IMG/VR virus record: IMGVR_UViG_3300015371_003869
Location: 1 to 36,044 of that record
Reading direction: 5' to 3' (one strand)
Length of the DNA: 36,044 bases
Source of the DNA: a virus
Below are positions 15,809-23,944 of this stretch, in pieces (within the stretch, counting starts at the first letter, position 1; every line of letters begins with the position of its first letter). Below the pieces are notes generated by a model. The model did no database searches. It had not been told where the DNA came from and worked only from the letters and a program-made list of their open reading frames with translations. The translations under genes and the position numbers were made by a program.

Positions 15809-16171
15809 TTATCGATCAAACCACCAGTTAGCATCAAAGCCACGGCCGAAAATATTGGTATCAGCACAACGCTCAATATGATTCGGATGTAAGTTTGTGA
15901 TGGTGCATAGTGGGTCTAAAACAGCACTGATTTGCTTTCGAATATTTGAGGCTCGTGTTGCCTGTGTGTCATACACAACGACTTGAAAGGTCAAATGATC
16001 AATTTTAGGTGGACAATCCAAATTGTGATTAGGTACACCACCTACCAATGACCACACCACATAAGGAAATTTTGTTCCATTTGGCGCAATATCTTCATAG
16101 ATTCGATTGTTAACTAATGCAACAACATCAGGTGACGCTTGTAGTGTTTTAAAGATTGGTAAAATGTTCAT
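15809..16171 (-). CDS. Tail completion protein, DUF3168-like
   Basis: A 120-aa protein matching the usual form of DUF3168 / gpU-like tail terminators: N-terminal helix ILPIFKTLQASPDVVALVNNRIYEDIAPNG, the typical FPYVVWSLVGG block, then DHLTFQVVVYDTQATRASNIRKQISAVL. Such proteins cap the tail tube and join it to the head. Its ATG overlaps the stop of the HK97 gp10-like gene by 4 bases, so it is translated as part of the head-tail joining group. It is the last structural gene before the c4/AntA insertion, where a terminator follows. Confidence 0.85.
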   Translation of the reverse strand: MNILPIFKTLQASPDVVALVNNRIYEDIAPNGTKFPYVVWSLVGGVPNHNLDCPPKIDHLTFQVVVYDTQATRASNIRKQISAVLDPLCTITNLHPNHIERCADTNIFGRGFDANWWFDR

Positions 16172-16644
16172 GTGGAACTCGCTAAAGCTTTGTCGATTTC
16201 GTCATTCAACATTTGAACAAACTTATCTGTGACTGGTTGGATATTGTTTGCCAGAGCTGGGCGCATGAATGGTACGGCTGGTGTTGTTGCTGCGCCAAAC
16301 TCCAAATAACGCCAGTAAGTTGTATTACCACCTGATAAAGATGATAAAGCAGCTGCATCAGAATGTTGATTCATTGCTGCACCACCTCTCACACCCACTC
16401 TAATTTTAATATCACTGAAATTTCTTGTTTTTCCACCTTGAACCGAAATATTTTTCCAAATCTTCTCACGTGTTTCGGGATCATCAATCAGTTTGGCATT
16501 ATTACGCGCTGCATCTCGAACAATATTCGCGGCTTGTCTTAATGATTTTCGAACCATAGACTTTACTTTGCGCGGATTATTGAGGCGTTCAAGTTTGGAT
16601 TGGAGTTGTTCAAGACCTTGGATATCGAATTGAATATCTGCCAT
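16168..16644 (-). CDS. HK97 gp10-family head-tail joining protein
   Basis: A 158-aa protein with a basic helical N-terminal half (LEQLQSKLERLNNPRKVKSMVRKSLRQAANIVRDAARNNA) followed by beta segments and the family-typical YWRYLEFGAATTPAVPFMRPALANN near the C-terminus. That YxxFG....P.PFxRPA pattern is the best marker of HK97 gp10/gpZ-like minor tail or tail-completion proteins. It is part of the neck at the head-tail interface. GGAG lies 5 bases before the ATG. It sits between the head-closure gene and the DUF3168-like gene. Confidence 0.9.
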   Translation of the reverse strand: MADIQFDIQGLEQLQSKLERLNNPRKVKSMVRKSLRQAANIVRDAARNNAKLIDDPETREKIWKNISVQGGKTRNFSDIKIRVGVRGGAAMNQHSDAAALSSLSGGNTTYWRYLEFGAATTPAVPFMRPALANNIQPVTDKFVQMLNDEIDKALASST

Positions 16645-16646
16645 AT

Positions 16647-16979
16647 CTACTCCAATAATTTCAGCTCAAACGTTACATAGATTTCAGCGTTTTCATTGTC
16701 AGGTTTTGGAGGTGAAACGATCTGAAAAGTTTGATCTTTCCATAACACGCGCATTTCAGTGGTGATATCTGTGCGTTTGCGAATCTTTAAACGCGCATTG
16801 GTTTCTGATCCAACCGCCTTAGCAGTCAAAGTGTCTTTTACAGAAAGGAACTCAACTTTAGACCATAGCTTTTTGTATTCAGACCATACTGGCTCAAGTT
16901 CATTGTTATATTCATCAACTGGCGTGATTTTGTGTTGAATGGTTACTCGGTGGAGTAGTTCGCCTGCAGGAATACCCAT
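16647..16979 (-). CDS. Head closure (head-tail adaptor) protein
   Basis: A 110-aa beta-barrel protein resembling SPP1 gp16 / lambda FII-like head closure proteins: AGELLHRVTIQHKI at the N-terminus, EYKKLWSKVEFLS, ARLKIRKRTDITTEMRVLWKDQTFQIVSPPKPDNENAEIYVTFELK. The xxRxxIRxxxxIxxxxRVxxxxxxFxI pattern is typical. It would close the portal vestibule after packaging and provide the tail docking face. Its start lies just after the stop of the connector gene (16983). Spacing to the next gene is two bases. Confidence 0.85.
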   Translation of the reverse strand: MGIPAGELLHRVTIQHKITPVDEYNNELEPVWSEYKKLWSKVEFLSVKDTLTAKAVGSETNARLKIRKRTDITTEMRVLWKDQTFQIVSPPKPDNENAEIYVTFELKLLE

Positions 16980-16982
16980 AAA

Positions 16983-17303
16983 TCACCCCATATTCACAAA
17001 TCGATGTCTACGCCAAAGCCACTCTGTAGCAAATGGCAAGTTTTGCAAGTTCCCCGTGGTTTCCCTGTTTCGATACCAGTGGCCAATTAATAATTTGGCA
17101 CCTTGAATAATTGCATCACTGATATGAATACCATTTTTAATATCTTCGGGAATTGCTTCATTTTCAGCATAGAGCTTGCGATTGGTTGACTCTTCAAATG
17201 CGATAAATGAGGCATCAATTAGCGCCTCTATATCTGAATCTTCATCATCATGATCAACTTTCAGGTGTAGTTTTACCTGTTCCAGCGTTAGAAACTGATT
17301 CAT
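16983..17303 (-). CDS. Head-tail connector, HK97 gp6-like
   Basis: A 106-aa protein. The N-terminus reads FLTLEQVKLHLKVDHDDEDSDIEALIDASFIAFEESTNRKLY, the standard motif of phage gp6-like connectors (LxExKxxLRVdxddeDxxIxxLIxAA). It forms a ring under the portal. The ATG at 17301-17303 was chosen because AAGGAAA lies 8 bases upstream; a start at 17333 would lie deep inside the preceding gene. It overlaps the upstream 69-aa gene by 50 bases in another frame, a compact arrangement typical of head genes. Confidence 0.9.
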   Translation of the reverse strand: MNQFLTLEQVKLHLKVDHDDEDSDIEALIDASFIAFEESTNRKLYAENEAIPEDIKNGIHISDAIIQGAKLLIGHWYRNRETTGNLQNLPFATEWLWRRHRFVNMG

Positions 17304-17463
17304 TCTGTTTTCCTTTCGCCTTAAATGTTGCAACTTTCAATTGGTTTACAGCGACTTCCGCAATGCGATCTGATACATCTTGATCACCTTTTTCAATTTC
17401 TACGACCTTATTTCCATTTTCAATGGCAATCTTAAAGGCCTGTTTTACAGTGATAATTGGCAT
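17254..17463 (-). CDS. Small protein between capsid and connector
   Basis: A 69-aa protein that I cannot assign. The first 45 residues (ITVKQAFKIAIENGNKVVEIEKGDQDVSDRIAEVAVNQLKV) look folded alpha/beta. The C-terminus is Lys/Ser/Thr-rich and likely disordered. The ATG has an excellent ribosome site (GGAG, 5 bases upstream). Its 3' part overlaps the connector gene by 50 bases. Small genes of this size are common after the capsid gene in HK97-like phages and may encode decoration or head-joining helpers; here this is only positional inference. Confidence 0.65.
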   Translation of the reverse strand: MPIITVKQAFKIAIENGNKVVEIEKGDQDVSDRIAEVAVNQLKVATFKAKGKQNESVSNAGTGKTTPES

Positions 17464-17518
17464 GTTTACTCCAAAAAATATGCCTCACACAAAGTAAGAC
17501 ATATTTTGATAGTCAAAT

Positions 17519-18718
17519 TTAAGCAGATAGCGTTAGTGCTTTGATTGCATTGCTATCTGTAAGCATGCCACCAGTACGTTTTGTGGTATAAAAACCAACG
17601 TAAGGCTTATTGGTGTAAGGGTCACGTAATACACGAGTTCCCATGCGATCGACAATCAAATAACCACGTTTGAAGTTACCAAACAGAATGGAATTGGCAT
17701 CCACTTCAGCTTCTGGCATATCTTCATTTTCTTCAATGCCATAACCAAGCAATGTTGATGGTTGGCCCAACTGCAAGCCCGGTTGCCATAAGTAATTCCC
17801 TTCAGAATCCTTAAACTTACGCACTTTTGCTTGAGTAAGGTTTGTCATCATGAACAAAGCACCATTTCGATAGCCTTTTTTCAATGAGTAGATCAAATCA
17901 ATAAGATTGTCACCATTGAAGTTGCCAGCCTGACCAGAAAGGATTTTCTGAAGCGAACCAAATGCACGGTCCTTATCAGCTTCTGTAGTCAACGTATTGG
18001 CTAAAATACCTTTTGGTTTTTTAGAACCATCACCAAGCAAGAATGCATGACCTTCTTTTTCAGCAAATTCACGTGCAACTTCTGTCGAAATCCAGTTTTC
18101 AACATTAAAGAACACGTCATCTAATGATGTTTGTGTTGCTTGAGGATTGGCATAGATTTCCCCCATTGTTGCTTGAAGTTGTGCCAGTGTCGGAGTTCCT
18201 GTTGTAGGCCGTGGATCTGTTTCACCCACCCAGCCCGAACCAGCACCACCAAGATTGACCAATTTTTTATAATCAGGCGATCCAACAGTGATTTGCGAAC
18301 AAACGTTACGCATTGGGCTTTCATCTTTCAAAAGCTCCAATAATGTACGATCTAGTTCTTCTGGTACCGCAAAGCCACCATCAGGATTAGTTGTGGTTTG
18401 AACAGCTTTGCGCTCTAAATCAGCAAGACCATCATCAACACCTTTACGAAGGAATTGATAAAATGCAGTTTTATGCTCGTCAACACCTTCACCGCCAGTC
18501 ACACCTGGGCGTTTTGCTGCTTTCAGCTCTTTTTCAAGTTCAGTTTTAAGCTTGTCGATATCACCTAATTTTTCATTAAGTTTTTCAACTTGCTCACTTA
18601 ATTTACCTTTTTCCGATTTGATTGCTTCAAGTTCTTTATCATTGGTAGTTTTGAAGTCATCAAACGCACCTTTTAGATCTTTTGCAACTTCTTCAATATC
18701 TTTCTTTTCAATAGCCAT
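17519..18718 (-). CDS. Major capsid protein, HK97 fold, with N-terminal delta domain
   Basis: A 399-aa protein. Residues 1-70 are a charged coiled coil (delta/scaffold domain, about KKDIEEVAKDLKGAFDDF to EKELKAAKRPG). The mature part begins near residue 100 with the characteristic QTTTNPDGGFAVPEELDRTLLELLKDESPMRNVCSQITV. Later segments such as VGETDPRPTT, FAEKEGHAFLLGDGSKKPKGILAN and RGYLIVDRMGTRVLRDPYTNKPYVGFYTTKRTGG are classic for HK97 gp5-like capsids. The upstream protease would remove the delta domain after assembly. It lies after the protease and before the connector, the canonical order. Confidence 0.97.
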   Translation of the reverse strand: MAIEKKDIEEVAKDLKGAFDDFKTTNDKELEAIKSEKGKLSEQVEKLNEKLGDIDKLKTELEKELKAAKRPGVTGGEGVDEHKTAFYQFLRKGVDDGLADLERKAVQTTTNPDGGFAVPEELDRTLLELLKDESPMRNVCSQITVGSPDYKKLVNLGGAGSGWVGETDPRPTTGTPTLAQLQATMGEIYANPQATQTSLDDVFFNVENWISTEVAREFAEKEGHAFLLGDGSKKPKGILANTLTTEADKDRAFGSLQKILSGQAGNFNGDNLIDLIYSLKKGYRNGALFMMTNLTQAKVRKFKDSEGNYLWQPGLQLGQPSTLLGYGIEENEDMPEAEVDANSILFGNFKRGYLIVDRMGTRVLRDPYTNKPYVGFYTTKRTGGMLTDSNAIKALTLSA

Positions 18719-18721
18719 GAT

Positions 18722-19390
18722 TTATTTACCTGCTGTAAAAATGGATTTTAAGTCTTTGAGTGATTGAAGCGCGTCATCAGTTTGCTCAGTATTTCTCTGT
18801 GCACTAATCGCTCCGTAACCTTTAGCCATAAAGGCTTTGGCTTGTTGAAGTGTGAAACCAGCATCTCGCAATGCTCGCTCTACTTCCATTTCAGATGGGG
18901 TTTCCCCTCGATCCAACGCTGATTTCACATCTGAAACTCGCGCTTCATCATTTGCAGGAAAAGTCACAAGTGATACTTCCCACAAATCAATGTCTGTTAG
19001 CTTGTAAACGCCAAGCTGTTTGTCGTATTCGTAATCCCGAAGAATAAAACCAATGGATAAGCCACCTATTGATTTTGCTTTCAAATGACCATGTGCACGT
19101 TTTGCCAGTGGATCATCGTCAATAAGCAAACGGCCTTTTACATAAAGGCCGTTTTCATCTTCTTTCATTTCCAGATATGGTCCCAAGGGCTCATCTGATT
19201 TGTGCTGCCACAACATGGCAGGCAACCGACCCTTTTGTGACCATTCACTTAATGTTCGCTTGAATGCACCCGGCATAACTACATCACCGTAGCTATCCTC
19301 AACACCAAATACCGAACCGTAGCCCTCAAACTCTCCTGTGGCTGATACAGATTTGATTTCAAAAGGCACATTAAGATGCTTTTTTTGCAT
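18722..19390 (-). CDS. Prohead maturation protease, HK97 (U35) family
   Basis: A 222-aa serine protease that trims the capsid protein after prohead assembly. The fold markers are visible: EFEGYGSVFGVEDSYGDVVMPGAF near the N-terminus, catalytic His63 in MLWQHKSDEPLG, and catalytic Ser112 in SIGGLSIGF, followed by LWEVSLVTFPANDEARV. The C-terminal 60 residues are helical and may be removed during self-cleavage. The start at 19388-19390 was chosen since GAGG lies 9 bases upstream; an ATG at 19399 leaves no space for a ribosome site. It overlaps the portal gene by 20 bases. Confidence 0.95.
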   Translation of the reverse strand: MQKKHLNVPFEIKSVSATGEFEGYGSVFGVEDSYGDVVMPGAFKRTLSEWSQKGRLPAMLWQHKSDEPLGPYLEMKEDENGLYVKGRLLIDDDPLAKRAHGHLKAKSIGGLSIGFILRDYEYDKQLGVYKLTDIDLWEVSLVTFPANDEARVSDVKSALDRGETPSEMEVERALRDAGFTLQQAKAFMAKGYGAISAQRNTEQTDDALQSLKDLKSIFTAGK

Positions 19391-20597
19391 CGCTATCATC
19401 CTCAGGTTTAGTTGTCATATTCATCGGGGTTAAGTAAATATCCCCACCTTCACGTGGATTCATATCTTCAAGTTCTCGGCAATCGTTAGGGCTTAACCAC
19501 CCCCACTGAATACCTTTGCCGTAAGATTCATAACGTGTTTTCAAGTCACCACGTAAAAGCGCACCAGCATTGAATTTTGCATAATGATTTTTACGATCTT
19601 TTTCATTGAGCAATCCCACTCTGATTCTTGATTCAATACGGGTCATATAGGGAACCAATGAGTAATTCACAAAGCTCATGCCCATATGCTCAATATTGTT
19701 TAAAGTCATTTTGTCCATTGCAGCCACTAAATGGGGTGGTACCCGGAACAATCCGCAGATTTCACTTTTTTGATATTCACGTGTTTCTAAGAATTGGGAA
19801 TCCTCAAGATTTAAAGCGGTAGGTCTCCAATGCAGACCTTTTTCTAAGATCATTGGCTTATAAACATTTTGCAAACCTGTATGGTTTTCATTAAATTCTG
19901 TCTTGAGTCGCTCAAAAGCTTTATCAGTTAACTCCTCATCTGTTTCGAGAACTCCTGAAGTTACAGCACCATTTTTAAATAGTTTAGAGCCGTGATCTTC
20001 AGTATCTAGTCCAAGTGCAATACATTTACGCGCGTATGCAACAGGATTAAGACCAGTTAAGCCATCTAGTGTGAACAAACGGACATGCCAAATTTCATTT
20101 TGGCTTAATGTTTTGATACCACCATTCTTAAAATTAACCTGGTACTCAACTGTCCAATCATCTTTAAGCTTTGGTGTCACTGAACTAGGATCTAAAGGAA
20201 GTAATTCAACAACCTCACCGAATGCATAAACCTTGTAGGCGTAGAAGTTACCCCTCAAGCACAAGCAAACCATGAGCAACTCCCAAAACTCTTGAGCTGT
20301 CATATAGTCATTAGGTGCGAGGCTTAAAAGATCATAAAGCTTATGATTAATCGCTGGTTGCTTGTACTTACCTTCCTGTTTATACAATCTGCATGGCAAC
20401 ATGCCCATTGATTCTGAAAGCACTCGGACACATGAAAATACAATCGCAAGTTGCATGGCTCTCAATGGCGTAACAGGCTGTCCTGTACCTGTGACAAATT
20501 CAGCACCAAAAATACGTGCCAATTCATCAGGTCCAGAAATAACAAGGGGAGTAGACTTGAATCCAAGCCACTCCCCTATTTTTGATTTTATGCTCAT
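19371..20597 (-). CDS. Portal protein, HK97 family
   Basis: A 408-aa protein with typical portal motifs: VTPLRAMQLAIVFSCVRVLSESMGMLPCRLY, NDYMTAQEFWELLMVCLCLRGNFYAYKV, EIWHVRLFTLDGLTGLNPVAYARKCIALGL, and the clip/wing sequence SEICGLFRVPPHLVAAMDKMTLNNIEHMGMSFVNYSLVPYMTRIESRI. It forms the dodecameric ring through which DNA is packaged. Its ATG overlaps the terminase stop (TAATG). It precedes the protease, giving the HK97 order terminase-portal-protease-capsid. Confidence 0.95.
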   Translation of the reverse strand: MSIKSKIGEWLGFKSTPLVISGPDELARIFGAEFVTGTGQPVTPLRAMQLAIVFSCVRVLSESMGMLPCRLYKQEGKYKQPAINHKLYDLLSLAPNDYMTAQEFWELLMVCLCLRGNFYAYKVYAFGEVVELLPLDPSSVTPKLKDDWTVEYQVNFKNGGIKTLSQNEIWHVRLFTLDGLTGLNPVAYARKCIALGLDTEDHGSKLFKNGAVTSGVLETDEELTDKAFERLKTEFNENHTGLQNVYKPMILEKGLHWRPTALNLEDSQFLETREYQKSEICGLFRVPPHLVAAMDKMTLNNIEHMGMSFVNYSLVPYMTRIESRIRVGLLNEKDRKNHYAKFNAGALLRGDLKTRYESYGKGIQWGWLSPNDCRELEDMNPREGGDIYLTPMNMTTKPEDDSDAKKAS

Positions 20598-22318
20598 TAG
20601 AGTCTTCTAACCCCGTGTTTTTCAATGTGACTCGATAGATCATCCTCTTCAGGATTACTAATTAATGTGAGAATACGACTAATGCCCATCAACCCTGCAA
20701 CCGCACCATCAATCTTTTTAAATCTCTTTTCCTTATCTGGAAATTCCGTATCGTTTTTCCCAGTTTTAGAAATCACATTCCCAACCATCCATGATAATAT
20801 TGGATTGCCATCATGATGGAATCTTCCAGCTGCAATCGCTGCCTCCATTTCCTTCATTGCTGGCGAGAACGTTTTAGTAATTTTAGGAATTTTGATTGAT
20901 GTATAGCCTGCATCATCAATTTGTTTAGATATTTGAAATCCACCCCATTCATCGTATGGGACTTCTTGAATTTTCATTTCAATTGCATCATTTAAAATAT
21001 CTTCAGCAATTTCATTTAAATCATTTTCAAATCCATCACAAACAGTTAATAAGTCTTGATTTAACCACTTCTGATAGCGCTCAATTACTTGTTTTTCTTC
21101 ACCGTTGTAAACAGTGTCATAGGGCAAGTAAAAACGTGGTGCAACACTGTAATAGTGAATCTTTCCTTTAATAACTCTATAGAAAAGGTTAATACGCGCT
21201 GCTATATCAATTTTTGAAGATAAATCCACACAAATCATGCAAGGATCATTTCTAAAATCTTCAATTTTCAGCTTTGTATCTTTACACTTGTTCCACTGCT
21301 CCATATTGAAGAAAGCAGATTTTGCAGAAACCCAAATATTTAAATGTTTTGTCTTGAAAGCATTTTGCTTTGAAGCGCTCTGTATGGCTCGACGTTGCTG
21401 TGACTCTAGGTAATCCCCATAAACGGATACACCGTAATTTGGGTTTGCCTTTCGCAAAACCTTTGGGTCAGTCCAATCATCACCTTCATCAATTGTGAAA
21501 ATGAAGCCAAACAACTCATCATCTGGTACCGTGCCTTCAAGCATTTCTTGAACACGAACCTGTAAATCGTAGCAAGGCCCATCAATATTGAATCCAGAAG
21601 TTGTGATGGTAAATATAAGCGGTTGTCTTCGTGCCCCCATACCAGTCTGCATAGTGTCATACATGGCTGATGTTGGATGCTCATGGAACTCATCGACAAT
21701 CGCGCAATGTGGTGACTGTCCATCAGGTGGATCACCAATAATTGTCTCAAAGATTGATCCATCATCTGGGATTTCCAGACTACCAGCATTAATTTGAATG
21801 CCTGCCGCTTCTACAAAGTCAGGTGAACGTACTGCCATTAAGCGAGCTGGTTTAAACACTTCCCATGCTTGTTTTTCTGTGGTTGCACCTGCATAAACTT
21901 CCGATCCAAATTCACCATCATTGGCAAACATGTTAAGGGCAACACCTGCAGCAATTGCAGACTTGCCATTTTTACGAGGAACATTCCAGTAACTTTCACG
22001 GAAGCGACGGTATCCATCTTTTTTACGCACCCAACCAAAAGTACAAGCGATCCCAAATTTCTGCCAAGGCTCTAACGAAATCAACATTCGTTTCATAGCC
22101 CATTCGCCTTTTGTATGGGGCAGCAATTCAATAAAAGCTATCTTTTTTTCAGCTAATTTAGGGTCAAATTTATATAAAAATTCTTTATTTTTACTGTTTT
22201 TTAAGTCATTTAAGTGGCGTTCACAGGCTAATTTCACCCATTTACATGCAGGAATTTTGTTAGAAACGACTTGCTTAGCCCACTTATTTGCAATGTCAAC
22301 ATTTGGGAAAGCTGTCAT
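20597..22318 (-). CDS. terL: Terminase large subunit
   Basis: A 573-aa packaging motor. ATPase motifs: Walker A-like VPRKNGKS (about 113-120), Walker B CAIVDE (205-210) and coupling motif ITTSG (238-242). The nuclease half begins around DPCMICVDLSSKIDIA, with the first catalytic Asp in VDLS, and continues to the C-terminal KEMEAAIAAGRFHHDGNPILSWMVGNV. The sequence type is the HK97-like/Terminase_1 branch usually found with P27-family small subunits and an HNH endonuclease, which together point to cos packaging. GAGG lies about 8 bases before the ATG. It would translocate DNA into the prohead and cut genome ends. Confidence 0.96.
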   Translation of the reverse strand: MTAFPNVDIANKWAKQVVSNKIPACKWVKLACERHLNDLKNSKNKEFLYKFDPKLAEKKIAFIELLPHTKGEWAMKRMLISLEPWQKFGIACTFGWVRKKDGYRRFRESYWNVPRKNGKSAIAAGVALNMFANDGEFGSEVYAGATTEKQAWEVFKPARLMAVRSPDFVEAAGIQINAGSLEIPDDGSIFETIIGDPPDGQSPHCAIVDEFHEHPTSAMYDTMQTGMGARRQPLIFTITTSGFNIDGPCYDLQVRVQEMLEGTVPDDELFGFIFTIDEGDDWTDPKVLRKANPNYGVSVYGDYLESQQRRAIQSASKQNAFKTKHLNIWVSAKSAFFNMEQWNKCKDTKLKIEDFRNDPCMICVDLSSKIDIAARINLFYRVIKGKIHYYSVAPRFYLPYDTVYNGEEKQVIERYQKWLNQDLLTVCDGFENDLNEIAEDILNDAIEMKIQEVPYDEWGGFQISKQIDDAGYTSIKIPKITKTFSPAMKEMEAAIAAGRFHHDGNPILSWMVGNVISKTGKNDTEFPDKEKRFKKIDGAVAGLMGISRILTLISNPEEDDLSSHIEKHGVRRL

Positions 22319-22330
22319 TTAATGACCTCA

Positions 22331-22777
22331 CTACATATTTAACACCTTTGCAAATTGGTTTTCTTTTTTAGGTTTAACACCACCCATTAACCGGGTGCGA
22401 GATGCTGGATCAAGACCTAACATTGAGCCAAATTGAGCGATTTGTTTTGATGCTTCGTTTAAGACTGTTGCAGCTGGATTTTTAGAAAAACCCATTGCTG
22501 TTGCTACAGTAATTCCATTTAAAACAATATCTTCTTGCGCGGTTCTAAAATTATGATATGCAATACAGAACATCTCAACATTGTGCATATCCGTAATAGT
22601 TATACTTTTTCTTTTTAATAATTCTGGGATAATTGATTCCCAAATGACTGCTGCATAACTCATCTTTACCATGTATGTAGGGACTTCAATATCTATAATT
22701 CCCTCAAAATCACTTGAAGCAACAGGCTTTACTTTTGGTTTTCGTCCTGCTCCTGCTACCGCATTTCGCCCACCCAT
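22331..22777 (-). CDS. terS: Terminase small subunit, P27 family
   Basis: A 148-aa DNA-binding packaging subunit. Markers of the P27 family are the basic N-terminus GRNAVAGAGRKPK, the middle helical segment VIWESIIPELLKRKSITITDMHNVEMFCIAYHNFRTAQEDI, and the end NPAATVLNEASKQIAQFGSMLGLDPASRTRLMGG, which is strongly conserved in the family. It recognises the packaging site and recruits the large subunit. GAGGG lies 7 bases before the ATG. It lies 12 bases upstream of the large subunit gene. The 114-base non-coding stretch before it is the best place for a cos site. Confidence 0.95.
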   Translation of the reverse strand: MGGRNAVAGAGRKPKVKPVASSDFEGIIDIEVPTYMVKMSYAAVIWESIIPELLKRKSITITDMHNVEMFCIAYHNFRTAQEDIVLNGITVATAMGFSKNPAATVLNEASKQIAQFGSMLGLDPASRTRLMGGVKPKKENQFAKVLNM

Positions 22778-22891
22778 GTCAAGACCCTCAATTTTTAATT
22801 TCGCACGCGTAAAAAAATGGTTAAGGGGGCGGTCATTTCGGCAAAAGCTTTGAACTTTTTACCTCCCCCCTCCCTTATTTGAGAATTAATA
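22778..22891 (-). other. Non-coding interval, candidate cos region
   Basis: A 114-base stretch without a gene between the HNH endonuclease and the small terminase. It contains an unusual purine/pyrimidine run (plus strand CCTCCCCCCTCCCTT, about 22862-22876) and a G-run with a GC core (AAGGGGGCGG, 22822-22831). HNH-TerS-TerL phages usually carry cos near here, which is the reason for the suggestion. The exact cut cannot be read from the sequence. Confidence 0.35.
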
Positions 22892-23242
22892 TCATTCATT
22901 TGCAGTTTTGATTTTATGGCATGAATCACACAGCGATTGAAGGTTATCAATTGAATCTGTGCCACCATTAGCCTTATTCAATATGTGATCGACATCTGTA
23001 GCCTCAACCAAACGTCCATCCTTTCCACACTGCACACACAGATAGTTATCACGCTTCAATACAACTTCACGCAGCTTACGCCAAGCATGACCATAGCCGC
23101 GTTCTGTGGTTGATCCCATTCGCTCTGGTCGTTTGTTCCAATTGCTACGCTTATCTGCATGATCATCGCAATAACCTTTCTGACTGCGTGACTTAACAAG
23201 GTTTGGACAACCCCATTCACGGCATGGACGGGACATCATCAT
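22892..23242 (-). CDS. HNH endonuclease (packaging associated)
   Basis: A 116-aa nuclease. The N-terminus has a putative zinc site (CREWGC and YCDDH). The core is RDNYLCVQCGKDG followed by ATDVDHILNKANGGTDSIDNLQSLCDSCHKIKT, giving the HNH residues Asp-His, Asn and the C-x2-C-H zinc knuckle. Phage HNH proteins next to terminase stimulate cos cleavage by TerL, which is the likely role. The start is ambiguous because codons TTG GTG ATG ATG ATG follow each other at 23234-23248; I give the first ATG. It overlaps the upstream 68-aa gene by 26 bases. Confidence 0.9.
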   Translation of the reverse strand: MMMSRPCREWGCPNLVKSRSQKGYCDDHADKRSNWNKRPERMGSTTERGYGHAWRKLREVVLKRDNYLCVQCGKDGRLVEATDVDHILNKANGGTDSIDNLQSLCDSCHKIKTANE

Positions 23243-23423
23243 CACCAACTATCTTATTGATTCCACACAATCCAATCTTGACGATTGCGTGTAGTGGTTC
23301 ATCTGGTTTATTCACAATCTCACAAGACAATTGATCAGCTAGAATCTCACCAGTTTCAGCATCATGAAGGGCAACGCACTTCTTATTGTTAGCTACCCGT
23401 TTTAGTATTAAGGCTCTAGGCAT
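23217..23423 (-). CDS. Small conserved-looking phage protein
   Basis: A 68-aa protein. The sequence PRALILKRVANNKKCVALHDAETGEILADQLSCEIVNKPDEPLHAIVKIGL looks like a compact beta domain with short strands and a hairpin DAETGEIL. I cannot name a family. GGAGG lies 6 bases before the ATG, which sits inside the stop of the preceding gene (ATGCCTAG). It ends inside the HNH gene. Tight overlaps on both sides show it is a real member of this operon of small genes. Confidence 0.7.
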   Translation of the reverse strand: MPRALILKRVANNKKCVALHDAETGEILADQLSCEIVNKPDEPLHAIVKIGLCGINKIVGDDDVPSMP

Positions 23424-23667
23424 TGTCAACCTCCTTATTCAACTCAACACTTTCATCCAATTCAATTGTGATTTCACAGCGACCTTCATAACTATTACCT
23501 GCTGAATGAAGATTACTGGTTATAAAAGTTCTATGTTTATATTCAGCATCACCAATATCGTGCTGCCTTAACACATACTCTAAGATTGCCTGCTTTGTTT
23601 CAGCATCACTTAGATGTGCAATGATTTGCTTTTGATGTATCTCTTTAACATGAATAGCTATAATCAC
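23416..23667 (-). CDS. Small protein of unknown function
   Basis: An 83-aa protein with a helical middle (HQKQIIAHLSDAETKQAILEYVLRQHDIGD) and a beta C-terminal half ending in acidic ITIELDESVELNKEVDNA. I do not recognise a family. The start overlaps the stop of the coiled-coil gene by 4 bases. The stop lies inside the next gene's start. Codon use resembles its neighbours. Its place among small late-leader genes downstream of the Q-like gene suggests a host-takeover or accessory role, but nothing in the sequence specifies it. Confidence 0.65.
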   Translation of the reverse strand: MIIAIHVKEIHQKQIIAHLSDAETKQAILEYVLRQHDIGDAEYKHRTFITSNLHSAGNSYEGRCEITIELDESVELNKEVDNA

Positions 23668-23882
23668 CCATCCAAATACCCAGAACTCTCACTCTCACCT
23701 TCCAAATCCAAATGCTCCAGCAAGTGATTAATCTGTGCTGCCTGTTCGTTGTTGATCTGAATGAGTAGATTGTTCTGTTCGATTAGTTTGTTGTTCTGCT
23801 GCATCACTTGATTGTTCATCTCTATCAGCTTGACCAGTAAGGCGCTGCAAGCACAACCGCATTCGTTCTTTTGCTCGTTCAC
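23664..23882 (-). CDS. Small coiled-coil protein overlapping its neighbour
   Basis: A 72-aa protein. The N-terminus is Cys-rich (NECGCACSALLVKLI). It is followed by a long Asn/Gln-rich coiled coil with heptad-like Leu/Ile (MNNQVMQQNNKLIEQNNLL to INHLLEHLDLEG) and an acidic end. It starts with GTG (23880-23882), preceded by AAGGA about 6 bases upstream. It overlaps the 67-aa Cys/Arg gene by 155 bases in a different frame, so most of the DNA codes twice. Both frames have their own ribosome site, which favours both being real. Function unknown. Confidence 0.6.
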   Translation of the reverse strand: MNEQKNECGCACSALLVKLIEMNNQVMQQNNKLIEQNNLLIQINNEQAAQINHLLEHLDLEGESESSGYLDG

Positions 23883-23931
23883 TTTGCTTCCTTATCCATT
23901 CTCGACGTTGTTCACAGCCTTGGCATGTCAT
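23728..23931 (-). CDS. Small Cys/Arg-rich protein overlapping its neighbour
   Basis: A 67-aa protein. It begins MTCQGCEQRREWIRKQSERAKERM with a C-x2-C pair that may bind zinc, and continues with a basic helix. The second half is Gln/Asp/Thr-rich and probably disordered; that half is also coded in another frame as the coiled coil of the overlapping 72-aa gene. A GTG three codons upstream (23940) is an alternative start. I have an impression of similar small CxxC phage proteins in Acinetobacter prophages but cannot verify it. It lies after a terminator at 23945-23967. Confidence 0.6.
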   Translation of the reverse strand: MTCQGCEQRREWIRKQSERAKERMRLCLQRLTGQADRDEQSSDAAEQQTNRTEQSTHSDQQRTGSTD

Positions 23932-23944
23932 AATCTTCACCCAA

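Noticed and set aside
21406-21789. Minus-strand frame of 127 codons within the large terminase
   Set aside because: Shifted frame of terL; no start signal and no family-like sequence.
23728-23882. Option that only one of the two overlapping small frames is a gene
   Set aside because: Both have a start with a ribosome site and end cleanly against neighbours; I kept both with lower confidence.
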